Assembly (NCBI GenBank): GCA_937904535.1
Contig: CALELC010000270.1
Coordinates: 1-14,867 of the forward strand
From: an uncultured Planctomycetaceae bacterium
Lineage (GTDB): Bacteria > Planctomycetota > Planctomycetia > Pirellulales > Pirellulaceae
Direction of reading: 5' to 3'
Length of the DNA stretch: 14,867 bases
Under the pieces are notes generated by a model, which saw only the letters and a program-made list of their open reading frames with translations, ran no database searches and was not told where the DNA came from. The position numbers and the translations under genes were made by a program. This document shows positions 8,275-14,715 of the stretch, piece by piece (the stretch's first letter is position 1; each line of letters begins with the position of its first letter).

Positions 8275-9966
8275 CTAGTTTTGTCCTGGATTCATGCGCC
8301 GCTCACTGTGGGACAGCGCCAGTACTCGGTCGATAAAGCCTAAGTCGTTGGTGAGACAAGGATGTTTGTATTCCTCGAAATTACCGCGTTCTCCGCTGCG
8401 TTCAGTTCGCAGTGCCTCCCAGGTACCGGCAGGCACCGGATGGACCTCGATCGCGTCAATGCGGCCCGAGCGACATTTATCCGCGTATTCGATATTCAGT
8501 TGTTCAAGGCGTCGCTGAAGCTCCTGAGCTAACCGGTCCTTGTCTGACACCGGCTCGGCCGAATCCAACAACAGTCGGTATTGTGGTCGCTCGCGCATCA
8601 CTGGGGCGAGCGTAAAGGTACAGCTTGGCAGCCCTAGCGACTGCAGGCTCTCCTTCATCGCCTGGACCACTTGGTGTTCGCTCAGCTTTTCGCCGGTGAA
8701 GTTGGCAAAATACTTGCCCTTATTCATAAAGGACAACAACGGCACCTGGCCCTCATAGCCCTCACAACGAACGACATCGGAAATATCATAACGAAACAAT
8801 CCGGCCGAGGTCGTCAAGAGGATGAAATAATGGTCACCGGGCCGCAGCTCATGTGCCTCTAGGATCGTCGGATTTTTCGAACCGTGCTCTTGTTCCGGAA
8901 TGAACTCGTAGTAGTGACTGGTATAATCCAACAATCCGGCCTGGGTACCGTCGCTTAATGGAATCGTCATGCGGCCTTCGCTGGCTGACAGGCCATGATC
9001 GCGGATTGGCAAATCGCCGTAGAAGTCTTTGAGTTGGGGAAGGTAGATCCCGACGGCGCCACCCGTCCAAACAGCCAGCAACGTCAACTGCGGCCAAACA
9101 TCTTTGGGAAACAGATGGCCTGTGCGGTCGACGATGGCTTCCAGTTCGCGTGCCCGTGCCGGGCATTTGCGCAGGGCACCAGCGAGCGCCGAGCGAATTG
9201 CCGGAGAAATGTCAAGCTTGTCACTTAAGGTGCCATCAAACAGATCGCGGATCAGCGCCTCCTTCTCCCGATCAGCGCGCTTCGCAACCTCGATTAAGGT
9301 GCTCGGATTGGCCGTGATCAGCTTGCCCACGTGCCTGCTCGCCAGACTGATCCGCAGTGCCGCGTAGTGCTTCGCGGCGTGGTCCATGATGCGGATCACG
9401 GCTGACGGCAAGACAAACAGCGACCGCATGTAAGCCGGCCTCGTCTCCGCTGCCAGGCCGCTGATGTTCCCACAGGGAACTCCGCTTGCCGTTTGGGAGA
9501 CTTGCCAGTGACTGGAAAACTGCAGCGTCGACAATCCTAGCAAACAGGGGTGATCGCGATAAACGCCCGTGCCCCAGTACTGCCAACTCGCACGGTACTC
9601 GTCGTAGAACGTTTGGGTGACGGGCAGCAGCTTCGGCACATTTGTAGTTCCCGAAGTGGTGGCGAACATCAGCACTCGCGTTCCCACCGGAAACATTGCC
9701 CCGATCTCACCTGCCGCAACCCGCTGCACGTAAGGGGCAAAAGCTTCGTAGTCCAGCACGGGAAATCGGCTGCGAAAAGCATCGGCCGTGGTGAGCCGGT
9801 CGAGACTGAAGTCACGTCCAAACGCGCTGGAGGCACTGCGCCGCACCTTTTCGAGCAACTGCTGCCGCTGGATCGCTCGTCCGTTCCGAGTTGCTCGGAG
9901 AAAGGCCGAAAGTCTGGCTGTTTTCCAGCACAGAAAGGGCAGGCGAATCAGGCCACGAGGATGCAT
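8275..9966 (-). CDS. GH3 auxin-responsive promoter family protein (acyl-adenylating enzyme, acyl-amino acid ligase type)
   Basis: A 563-residue member of the GH3 branch of the ANL adenylating enzymes, close to usual GH3 length. From the ATG at 9966: phosphate-binding motif TTSGTTNVPK at 103-112, AMP-binding motif SASEGRMTIP at about 327-336, the 'LFRYDISDVVRCEGY' segment at 390-404, hinge/C-domain 'FTGEKLSEHQ' near 423-432, and the C-terminal basic 'EYKHPCL'. Plant GH3 enzymes adenylate a carboxylic acid and join it to an amino acid; bacterial homologues are largely uncharacterised, so amide formation here is inference. Start choice: ATG 9966 has GGTGAT 7 nt upstream, matching the anti-SD; an upstream in-frame GTG at 9978 lies inside that motif and would add four residues. 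First gene of the minus-strand operon, ending 2 nt before the SDR start. It could activate a carboxylate starter, or condense the released polyketide acid with an amine. Confidence 0.92.
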   Translation of the reverse strand: MHPRGLIRLPFLCWKTARLSAFLRATRNGRAIQRQQLLEKVRRSASSAFGRDFSLDRLTTADAFRSRFPVLDYEAFAPYVQRVAAGEIGAMFPVGTRVLMFATTSGTTNVPKLLPVTQTFYDEYRASWQYWGTGVYRDHPCLLGLSTLQFSSHWQVSQTASGVPCGNISGLAAETRPAYMRSLFVLPSAVIRIMDHAAKHYAALRISLASRHVGKLITANPSTLIEVAKRADREKEALIRDLFDGTLSDKLDISPAIRSALAGALRKCPARARELEAIVDRTGHLFPKDVWPQLTLLAVWTGGAVGIYLPQLKDFYGDLPIRDHGLSASEGRMTIPLSDGTQAGLLDYTSHYYEFIPEQEHGSKNPTILEAHELRPGDHYFILLTTSAGLFRYDISDVVRCEGYEGQVPLLSFMNKGKYFANFTGEKLSEHQVVQAMKESLQSLGLPSCTFTLAPVMRERPQYRLLLDSAEPVSDKDRLAQELQRRLEQLNIEYADKCRSGRIDAIEVHPVPAGTWEALRTERSGERGNFEEYKHPCLTNDLGFIDRVLALSHSERRMNPGQN

Positions 9967-9973
9967 AAGCGTG

Positions 9974-9979
9974 ATCACC
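9974..9979 (-). promoter_or_regulatory. Ribosome binding site GGTGAT deciding the GH3 start
   Basis: On the minus strand GGTGAT stands 7 nt before the ATG at 9966, a good match to the 3' half of the consensus AGGAGGTGAT. It overlaps the alternative GTG start at 9978, which has no such motif of its own, so ATG 9966 is preferred. Confidence 0.5.
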
Positions 9980-10011
9980 GGCGAGGATGCTGTGGCGAGG
10001 GGGAAGTATCC

Positions 10012-10039
10012 GTTTTACGTTGCCTGCTCCCCTAGACAA
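10012..10039 (-). promoter_or_regulatory. Weak candidate sigma70-like promoter for the GH3-SDR-enolase-TEII operon
   Basis: On the minus strand TTGTCT (10034-10039) and TAAAAC (10012-10017) are 16 nt apart; each matches its consensus at four of six bases. Transcription would start near 10005 and give a leader of about 40 nt before the GH3 ATG. The position is right but the match is poor, and the host may not follow E. coli consensus. Confidence 0.2.
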
Positions 10040-10139
10040 GCACACGCGCCGAACGTAACTTTCAAATCTCGCCGAGGACCATCCGTCGCGATCACCGCGA
10101 AGGATTCGACTGGTGAATCCAGTGGATGCGATCGTTCGA

Positions 10140-10212
10140 GGGGCCGTAGCTCAGTTGGGAGAGCGCTGCGTTCGCAATGCAGAGGTCGAGGGTTCGACTC
10201 CCTTCGGCTCCA
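10140..10212 (+). tRNA. tRNA-Ala (anticodon CGC)
   Basis: A full 73-nt cloverleaf: acceptor stem GGGGCCG/CGGCTCC, D-arm GCTC/GAGC with an AGTTGGGA loop, anticodon stem CTGCG/TGCAG around loop TTCGCAA (anticodon CGC, reading GCG), a 5-nt variable loop, T-arm GAGGG/CCCTT with loop TTCGACT, and discriminator A at 10212. The third acceptor pair is G-U, the classical G3:U70 alanine identity element, which agrees with the anticodon. The gene does not encode the 3' CCA (it continues CCT), so CCA must be added after transcription. It stands between the minus-strand biosynthetic operon and the iron-sulfur carrier gene, with its own terminator 6 nt downstream. Confidence 0.97.
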
Positions 10213-10218
10213 CCTCCG

Positions 10219-10255
10219 AAAACCCCGTGAAACCCTGTGTTTCGCGGGGTTTTTT
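10219..10255 (+). terminator. Rho-independent terminator of tRNA-Ala
   Basis: A 14-bp stem (AAAACCCCGTGAAA with TTTCGCGGGGTTTT, one G-U pair) closes a 7-nt loop, and the 3' arm runs into six T residues. It begins 6 nt after the tRNA and is a textbook intrinsic terminator on the plus strand. Confidence 0.9.
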
Positions 10256-10430
10256 CGTTGCTGATCGCGATAGGAGGCGAGGCTCCTCATCGGCCGCTAT
10301 TGTAGTTCAAGCGGTCACAGGGGTTCAGCTTCAACCTCGCGCCACATGCCGGGGCCGGTTCTGCCGCCAGTCGACGACAACCTACCGACTTCTGCTGTGG
10401 CTCCCTCCGATCCGACCCCTGCAGCCGACG

Positions 10431-10467
10431 AAAAAACCCCGACCAAGTTGCACTGGCCGGGGTTTTT
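10431..10467. terminator. Bidirectional intrinsic terminator downstream of the HesB/IscA gene
   Basis: AAAAACCCCG (10432-10441) pairs with CGGGGTTTTT (10458-10467); after one mismatch, CCA/TGG extends the stem around an 8-nt loop. The A-run on one side and the T-run on the other make it work in both directions. It lies 60 nt past the stop of the minus-strand iron-sulfur carrier gene, which is its likely client, and also backs up the tRNA terminator. Confidence 0.85.
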
Positions 10468-10526
10468 GATTTTACGTCGATGATCGAGCGGCGAATCCGA
10501 GGCGGTGTCGCCGACGTAACCTTCGC

Positions 10527-10859
10527 TTACGCCTGGAACGAACTTCCGCAGCCGCAGCTCTTTACAGCGTTGGGGTTGTCGAAGGTGAAGCCTTGCTTTT
10601 CGAGGCTTTCGTGCCAATCGACCGTGGTCCCATCGAGATACAACGAGCTCTTCTTGTCGACGACGACGGGGACGCCGTGACAATCATACTTCGTGTCCGA
10701 TTTGTCGTCGAACGAATCATCGAAGTTCAGGGTGTAGTTGAATCCCGAGCAGCCGCCACCGGCGACGCCGATGCGGAGCAGCATGGACTCGTCAAAATTA
10801 TGTTCTTTTTGGAAGCGGCGAACTTCTTGAGCAGCTCGCTCGGTCAACTTGATTGCCAT
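10527..10859 (-). CDS. A-type iron-sulfur cluster carrier (HesB/IscA/ErpA family)
   Basis: A 110-residue protein, the normal size for this family. All three conserved cysteines are present: C37 in [10 protein letters not shown], and C102 and C104 in the C-terminal SCGCGSSF. The text before the last pair ([12 protein letters not shown]) is also typical. Such proteins bind an Fe-S cluster or iron and pass it to apo-targets in the cytoplasm; ErpA, IscA and SufA cannot be told apart safely here. The start is taken at ATG 10859 ([13 protein letters not shown]), the family's usual N-terminus. An in-frame ATG at 10919 would add 20 unmatched residues and would lie upstream of the candidate promoter. 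GAGG is 12 nt upstream. The gene stands alone: no iscS, iscU or suf genes adjoin it, as is common for erpA-like genes. Confidence 0.95.
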   Translation of the reverse strand: MAIKLTERAAQEVRRFQKEHNFDESMLLRIGVAGGGCSGFNYTLNFDDSFDDKSDTKYDCHGVPVVVDKKSSLYLDGTTVDWHESLEKQGFTFDNPNAVKSCGCGSSFQA

Positions 10860-10905
10860 CGAATGCTTGCCCTCAACAGCGATGAATTGAGATGGGTACG
10901 GCGCA

Positions 10906-10935
10906 ATAATATTCTGCACCCGCCCTTCGAAGCAA
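10906..10935 (-). promoter_or_regulatory. Candidate promoter of the HesB/IscA gene
   Basis: On the minus strand TTGCTT (10930-10935) and TATTAT (10906-10911) are 18 nt apart; the -10 matches five of six consensus bases, the -35 only three. Transcription would begin near 10899, about 40 nt before the ATG at 10859 and downstream of the alternative ATG at 10919. Confidence 0.35.
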
Positions 10936-10940
10936 GGGCG
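10921..10940. repeat. Perfect inverted repeat over the HesB/IscA promoter -35 region
   Basis: CGCCCTT (10921-10927) and AAGGGCG (10934-10940) are exact reverse complements around a 6-nt centre, CGAAGC. The repeat covers the candidate -35 element, so it may be an operator. It has no T-run and so is a poor terminator. Confidence 0.4.
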
Positions 10941-11155
10941 CGGCAGTCCTTCAGGTGCTTGATCAACCGAAAATCGGTGCCGGATTTAACGATGCGGCGA
11001 GCGTCAACTCAAGGAAACTGCGGAAGTTGCTTCGCCGGCGTCGTCGTTTGCTATCGATCCCGCTATGATGCATGAGTGCGGTTCAGACTCGTGCGGTCAC
11101 GGCTGAAATCGCACCGCCACGACAACATGCGCACTCGCTGACGGTCCCTGGTTCC

Positions 11156-11161
11156 AGGAAG
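11156..11161 (+). promoter_or_regulatory. Ribosome binding site AGGAAG of the universal stress protein gene
   Basis: AGGAAG stands 8 nt before the ATG at 11170, a clear Shine-Dalgarno sequence that fixes this start. Confidence 0.6.
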
Positions 11162-11169
11162 CTAGCTAC

Positions 11170-12108
11170 ATGAGAGTCTTGATTGCGACGGACGGTTCGG
11201 AAAACGCGTTTCAGGCGGCAAAGTTACTCGCCCAGTTGCCACACGACGGTCCGCTGGAAGTTCACGTGTTGACCGTGATCTACATGCCGCCGGACGACTC
11301 TGGTGGGTTGGCCTACAGTTGGCTGCCCGAGTTCATCGAGGCCGAGGAAGAGCGAGCGCGAGCGGGGTTTGCCAGGATTGCTGCCTTGTTCCGGGGCGAG
11401 GAAGTGGTCACCGAGCACCTGATCTGTCACGGCCATGTAGGCCACATGATCACGGAAGAGGCCAGCCGCCTGAACGCCAACCTGATTGCCATCGGCGCGC
11501 AGGGCCATTCGGCGATTGCGCGGGTTTTGCTCGGCAGCACGAGTGATTTTGTGGCGACCCAAGCGACCTGCTCCGTGCTTGCCGTGCGGCCGGATGCGCT
11601 CGACGTCGCATCCGCCGCAGGTGAAGCCGCCGCCGCGCCCGGAGCCGTCGCACCTGAGCGTTCCGGCCCGCTCCGCATCGCCATCGCCTACGAAGGCTCC
11701 GCCCCTGCCGAAGCAGCGCTGGCTGAGTTCGCCCAGGCTTCGTGGGGACGCAGTTGCAGCGTTCATCTGGTGCATGTGCTGCCCCACGCGTCGATTTTCG
11801 CCCAGGCGAGCGAAGAAGATCGTGCCGCGCAGCGGGCGGCGGGAGAAACGCTGCTGGACCACGCTGCCGCCAAACTGCGCGCCGTGGCGGACGATGTATC
11901 GACTCACGTGCTTGAGGGCGCCTCGATCGGTCAGACCATTACCGATTTTGCGGAACAGGAAGACATCGACATCATCATCCTCGGCGACACCGGACGGAGC
12001 GAGCTGTCTCAGCTATTCCTAGGCAGCGTGACACGATACGTGCTGCGGCATGCAAGCTGCAGTGTCTGGATCAGTCGAAAACTTCGCACTGAACCCGCCG
12101 AGACATGA
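11170..12108 (+). CDS. Universal stress protein, tandem two-domain type
   Basis: A 312-residue cytoplasmic protein of two consecutive USP domains, about 1-141 and 166-303, joined by an Ala/Pro-rich linker (about 142-165). Each half ends with the nucleotide-binding signature G-x2-G-x9-G-(S/T): GAQGHSAIARVLLGST at 109-124 and GDTGRSELSQLFLGSV at 272-287, followed in both by a 'CSV' strand. Both halves therefore belong to the ATP-binding class. The beginning (MRVLIATDGSENAFQAAKLL) matches the first USP strand and helix and confirms the start. The stop TGA overlaps the next gene's ATG (ATGA at 12105-12108), so the two are translated together. USPs are usually induced by stress or starvation; what this one responds to cannot be read here. 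Confidence 0.95.
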   Translation: MRVLIATDGSENAFQAAKLLAQLPHDGPLEVHVLTVIYMPPDDSGGLAYSWLPEFIEAEEERARAGFARIAALFRGEEVVTEHLICHGHVGHMITEEASRLNANLIAIGAQGHSAIARVLLGSTSDFVATQATCSVLAVRPDALDVASAAGEAAAAPGAVAPERSGPLRIAIAYEGSAPAEAALAEFAQASWGRSCSVHLVHVLPHASIFAQASEEDRAAQRAAGETLLDHAAAKLRAVADDVSTHVLEGASIGQTITDFAEQEDIDIIILGDTGRSELSQLFLGSVTRYVLRHASCSVWISRKLRTEPAET

Positions 12109-13862
12109 CCGCTTCCAGCCCCGATCCGACTCCTCGCTCTGCTCGCCCGCGTTTCAAATGGCTGCTGATCGTTCTGGCGTTGGCCGCGGTCGTCGGTGTC
12201 GGCGTCCACTGGATCACCGCGATCAATGACAACTCCGTTCAAAATGGCGTGTCTTTAGGCGCGATTGGCGTCGCCGTGATTGCGATGCTGGTCTGGCTGT
12301 ACCGTGCTGTCTCGCTGTGGATGTCGCGGCGGATCGCAATTCTCGCGGTCGTGACGGTGCTGCTCATTCCGGCCGTTTTCTTCCGACTGCGTGGATTCAC
12401 CGGAGAGATCTTGCCGGTCATCGAGCTGCGTTTTGCCCGCAGCCAGCCGCTCCAACAGGAAGTGACAGCGGCTGACAGAGCAGAAGCCCCGACGCACGTT
12501 GCGACAACGGAGTTCTCGCAGTTTCTCGGCAACGACCGCACCGGCGTGATTGCGAAGCGCGAGTTCGAAGTGCCCGCTTCCGCAGACTTCGCACCGCTCT
12601 GGACTCAGGGAATCGGTGAGGGCTGGGCTGGCTTTGCGATCGTCGGCGATCGCTGCGTCACCCTCGAACAGCGCGACCAGAAAGAATGCGTGAGCTGTTA
12701 TCGCTTGAGCGACGGAGCGCTGTTATGGATTCATCAGTCACCGGTACGACACGAAAACCGCGTCGGCGGCATTGGTCCGCGGTCGACTCCGACGATCGCA
12801 GGCAATCGGGTCTACACCCAAGGTGCCACCGGGATGGTGCTGTGTTTGGATTTAAGCAATGGCCAGGAAATCTGGCGGCAGGACCTGCTCGCGCTCGCGG
12901 GCTGGTCGCAAGCGCAATCGGAACATGAAATCAACTGGGGCCGCGCCGGATCGCCGCTGCTGGTCGATGATTTATGTGTTGTCCCCTTCGGTGGTCCCGA
13001 CGGCGATACCTCTTGGCCGGCTTCCGCAGGCCAGCTTGAGGAACAGCGAAACCGCGGGCTGATCGCCTTCGATCAAAGCAGCGGCGCCATTCGCTGGACG
13101 GCCGGTGACGATCAGATCAGCTTCGCCTCGCCGATGCTGATGAATCTCGCTGGAACGGAGCAGATTGTGATCGTCAACGAACGTTCGGTAACCGGTCATG
13201 CGATCGATGATGGTCGGCAGCTTTGGCGTGGTGCATGGCGCGGACGCAGTAACGGCGCAGCCAATTGCGCCTCGGCGCTGCCAGTTGATGCAAATGCCTT
13301 TCTCGTCGGTAAAGCCTATGGGACAGGCAGCTGTGTGTTCGAGGTGGTGCCGGAAGGAGAGGGATTTGCGGTTCGCGAGCGTTGGGCACGCTCCAACGTG
13401 CTAAAGACGAAGTTCACCCATGCCTGCATTGCCGGCGGATTCGCTTATGGATTGTCCGACGGTTTGCTGGAGTGCGTGGACATCACAACCGGGAAGCGAG
13501 TTTGGGCCCAGCCGCGCAGTGACCGCTACGGTCATGGCCAAGTCATCCTGGTAGAGGATGTGCTGGTGGTGCAGACCGAAGCGGGAGAGGTGGCTTTTGT
13601 TGCGGCACACAGCGACGGATTCAAAGAGCTCGCCAAGCTCCCGGCACTGGCGGGCAAGAGCTGGAACGTACCAAGTATCGCGGGTCGATATTTGGCTGTC
13701 CGCAATGACAGTCAGGCGATTGTCTATCAGTTGCCTCCGCGCCAGGACACTTCGCTGCCGAGTGAGAGTGACGGTCCAACCGAGTCCGCCGAGGTCGCCA
13801 CGCATGCAGTCACACCTGCACGGGACGCTCTCGTATCTGCAAATGCGGCTGCCAAGCTTTAA
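12105..13862 (+). CDS. Membrane-anchored PQQ-binding-like beta-propeller protein
   Basis: A 585-residue protein. Three N-terminal hydrophobic segments (about 19-38, 49-70 and 77-93), with basic residues before the first and after the second (RPRFK; SRR), suggest an internal N-terminus and a periplasmic C-terminal part. From about residue 134 the sequence is a PQQ-like propeller: entry motif 'FLGNDRTGV', then blades marked by 'CLDLSNGQEIWRQD' (247-260), 'LIAFDQSSGAIRWTAGDD' (319-336), 'GHAIDDGRQLWRGAW' (364-378) and 'CVDITTGKRVWAQP' (457-470). Such proteins are expanded in planctomycetes; most lack a known enzyme activity, and I see no heme motif or clear dehydrogenase residues, so a binding or scaffold role is as likely as catalysis. 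The start overlaps the universal stress protein stop (ATGA), which implies coupled expression. The C-terminus (about 545-585) is low-complexity. Confidence 0.9.
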   Translation: MTASSPDPTPRSARPRFKWLLIVLALAAVVGVGVHWITAINDNSVQNGVSLGAIGVAVIAMLVWLYRAVSLWMSRRIAILAVVTVLLIPAVFFRLRGFTGEILPVIELRFARSQPLQQEVTAADRAEAPTHVATTEFSQFLGNDRTGVIAKREFEVPASADFAPLWTQGIGEGWAGFAIVGDRCVTLEQRDQKECVSCYRLSDGALLWIHQSPVRHENRVGGIGPRSTPTIAGNRVYTQGATGMVLCLDLSNGQEIWRQDLLALAGWSQAQSEHEINWGRAGSPLLVDDLCVVPFGGPDGDTSWPASAGQLEEQRNRGLIAFDQSSGAIRWTAGDDQISFASPMLMNLAGTEQIVIVNERSVTGHAIDDGRQLWRGAWRGRSNGAANCASALPVDANAFLVGKAYGTGSCVFEVVPEGEGFAVRERWARSNVLKTKFTHACIAGGFAYGLSDGLLECVDITTGKRVWAQPRSDRYGHGQVILVEDVLVVQTEAGEVAFVAAHSDGFKELAKLPALAGKSWNVPSIAGRYLAVRNDSQAIVYQLPPRQDTSLPSESDGPTESAEVATHAVTPARDALVSANAAAKL

Positions 13863-13955
13863 GATGCGTCTCCCTCGGGTCGTCGCTTCGCCAAATGAAG
13901 CTCTCCCGCAAGCAACCCACTCCACTCCCTTCGCAGTCAGCCCCATAGGAGCAAC

Positions 13956-14660
13956 ATGACGCAGTCCGAACCGCTTGATTTTCTGGTCATTGCACCGCAT
14001 CCTGACGACGCGGAACTGGGCATGGGGGGCACGATCATCAAAATGGTCGACGCTGGGCTCCGGGTAGGCATCCTCGACTTAACCAGTGGCGAGCCAACCC
14101 CTCACGGAAGCGAAGCACTGCGCGCGGCCGAAACGGCAGCGGCAACGGAAATCCTGAAAGTGCAGTGGCGCGGCAATGCGGGGCTGCCGAACCGCCGCCT
14201 TGAGCCAACCCTCGAAGCGCGGGGCATCATCGCCGGGTTCATTCGCCAGCTCCGTCCCCGCTGGTTGTTCGCTCCCTACTGGGAAGACGCGCATCCTGAT
14301 CATGCCGCGGCGACTCAATTGATTGAGGCAGCACGGTTCTGGGCCAAACTCAGTAAGACCGACCTGCCTGGCCAGCCCCATCATCCCGAACGACTTTACT
14401 ACTACTTCTGCATTCACTTGCGGCTGGCCGTGCAGCCGAGCTTCATCGTCGATATCAGTGATCAGTGGGAGGCGAAGTTGGCCTCGATCGTCGCCTACGA
14501 AAGCCAGTTCATTACCGGACGTGATCCTGCGCCGCCCACTCTCGTCGACCGCTTTCGAGACGACGCGGCGTATTGGGGTCGACTCATCAATCGCCGCTAC
14601 GGCGAGCCCTTTGCGACCCGCGAACCACTAGCCCTCGGGTCGTTACGCGACCTGATCTAA
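13956..14660 (+). CDS. bshB1: LmbE/PIG-L family N-deacetylase, BshB1-like (bacillithiol-type biosynthesis)
   Basis: A 234-residue zinc-dependent deacetylase. The zinc motif [13 protein letters not shown] is at 13-25 (H15 and D18 as ligands, D17 as general base) and the third ligand region HPDH is at 113-116. '[13 protein letters not shown]', '[10 protein letters not shown]' and '[11 protein letters not shown]', plus 'ERLYYYF', follow the order of BshB1, which removes acetyl from GlcNAc-malate in bacillithiol synthesis. A related substrate, such as another N-acetyl sugar, is possible because no bshA or bshC is nearby. AGGAG lies 4 nt before the ATG, a slightly short spacing. It follows the propeller gene by 93 nt on the same strand and could be a separate transcript; it converges with the repeat-tailed gene, 37 nt apart. 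Confidence 0.88.
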   Translation: MTQSEPLDFLVIAPHPDDAELGMGGTIIKMVDAGLRVGILDLTSGEPTPHGSEALRAAETAAATEILKVQWRGNAGLPNRRLEPTLEARGIIAGFIRQLRPRWLFAPYWEDAHPDHAAATQLIEAARFWAKLSKTDLPGQPHHPERLYYYFCIHLRLAVQPSFIVDISDQWEAKLASIVAYESQFITGRDPAPPTLVDRFRDDAAYWGRLINRRYGEPFATREPLALGSLRDLI

Positions 14661-14668
14661 TGCCTGTT

Positions 14669-14715
14669 GGCCCCTCTCCGTCGCTGGCAATCTGGCGTTA
14701 GTTGCCAAAGGGGTC
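14669..14715. terminator. Possible nested inverted repeats at a convergent gene junction
   Basis: GGCCCCT (14669-14675) can pair with AGGGGTC (14709-14715, one G-U), and inside it TGGCAA (14685-14690) is the exact complement of TTGCCA (14702-14707). The structure spans the 37-nt gap between two convergent stops and the last codons of the minus-strand gene. It lacks a T-run, so a terminator role is only a guess. Confidence 0.25.

Larger units (their letters stand above)
10213..10526. other. Gene-free stretch between tRNA-Ala and the HesB/IscA gene
   Basis: These 314 nt contain two intrinsic terminators (listed separately) and about 175 nt of sequence between them in which I see no convincing gene, RNA or repeat. 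A short imperfect hairpin, AGGAG/CTCCT, lies near 10272-10287 just after the first terminator. A 45-codon ATG frame from 10346 runs straight through the second terminator and has no ribosome binding site, so it was not called. Confidence 0.5.
10860..11169. other. Divergent intergenic region between the HesB/IscA gene and the universal stress protein gene
   Basis: These 310 nt separate two divergently transcribed genes and should hold both promoters. For the minus-strand gene there is a candidate promoter at 10906-10935 and a perfect 7-bp inverted repeat at 10921-10940. Toward the plus-strand gene there is a TATGAT at 11064-11069, but no acceptable -35 element 16-18 nt before it. The only short plus-strand ATG frame (27 codons from 10991) has no ribosome binding site. 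Confidence 0.45.

Noticed and set aside
9550..10035. 161-codon plus-strand frame over the start of the GH3 gene
   Set aside because: It is antisense to the GH3 motifs TTSGTTNVPK and the N-terminal part; no recognisable protein features.
10113..10469. 118-codon plus-strand frame, and a minus-strand frame at 10015-10290
   Set aside because: Both run through the tRNA-Ala gene and its terminator and cannot be coding there.
10346..10483. 45-codon plus-strand ATG frame after the tRNA terminator
   Set aside because: No ribosome binding site, and it reads through the second terminator hairpin; its Pro/Asp-rich text matches nothing I know.
11048..11069. TTGCTA and TATGAT before the universal stress protein gene
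   Set aside because: The elements are only 10 nt apart, too close for a sigma70-type promoter.
11224..11907. 227-codon minus-strand frame
   Set aside because: Shadow of the universal stress protein gene, whose two ATP-binding signatures are clear.
13401..14000. 199-codon minus-strand frame
   Set aside because: Antisense to the PQQ-like propeller C-terminus and the deacetylase start; no independent support.
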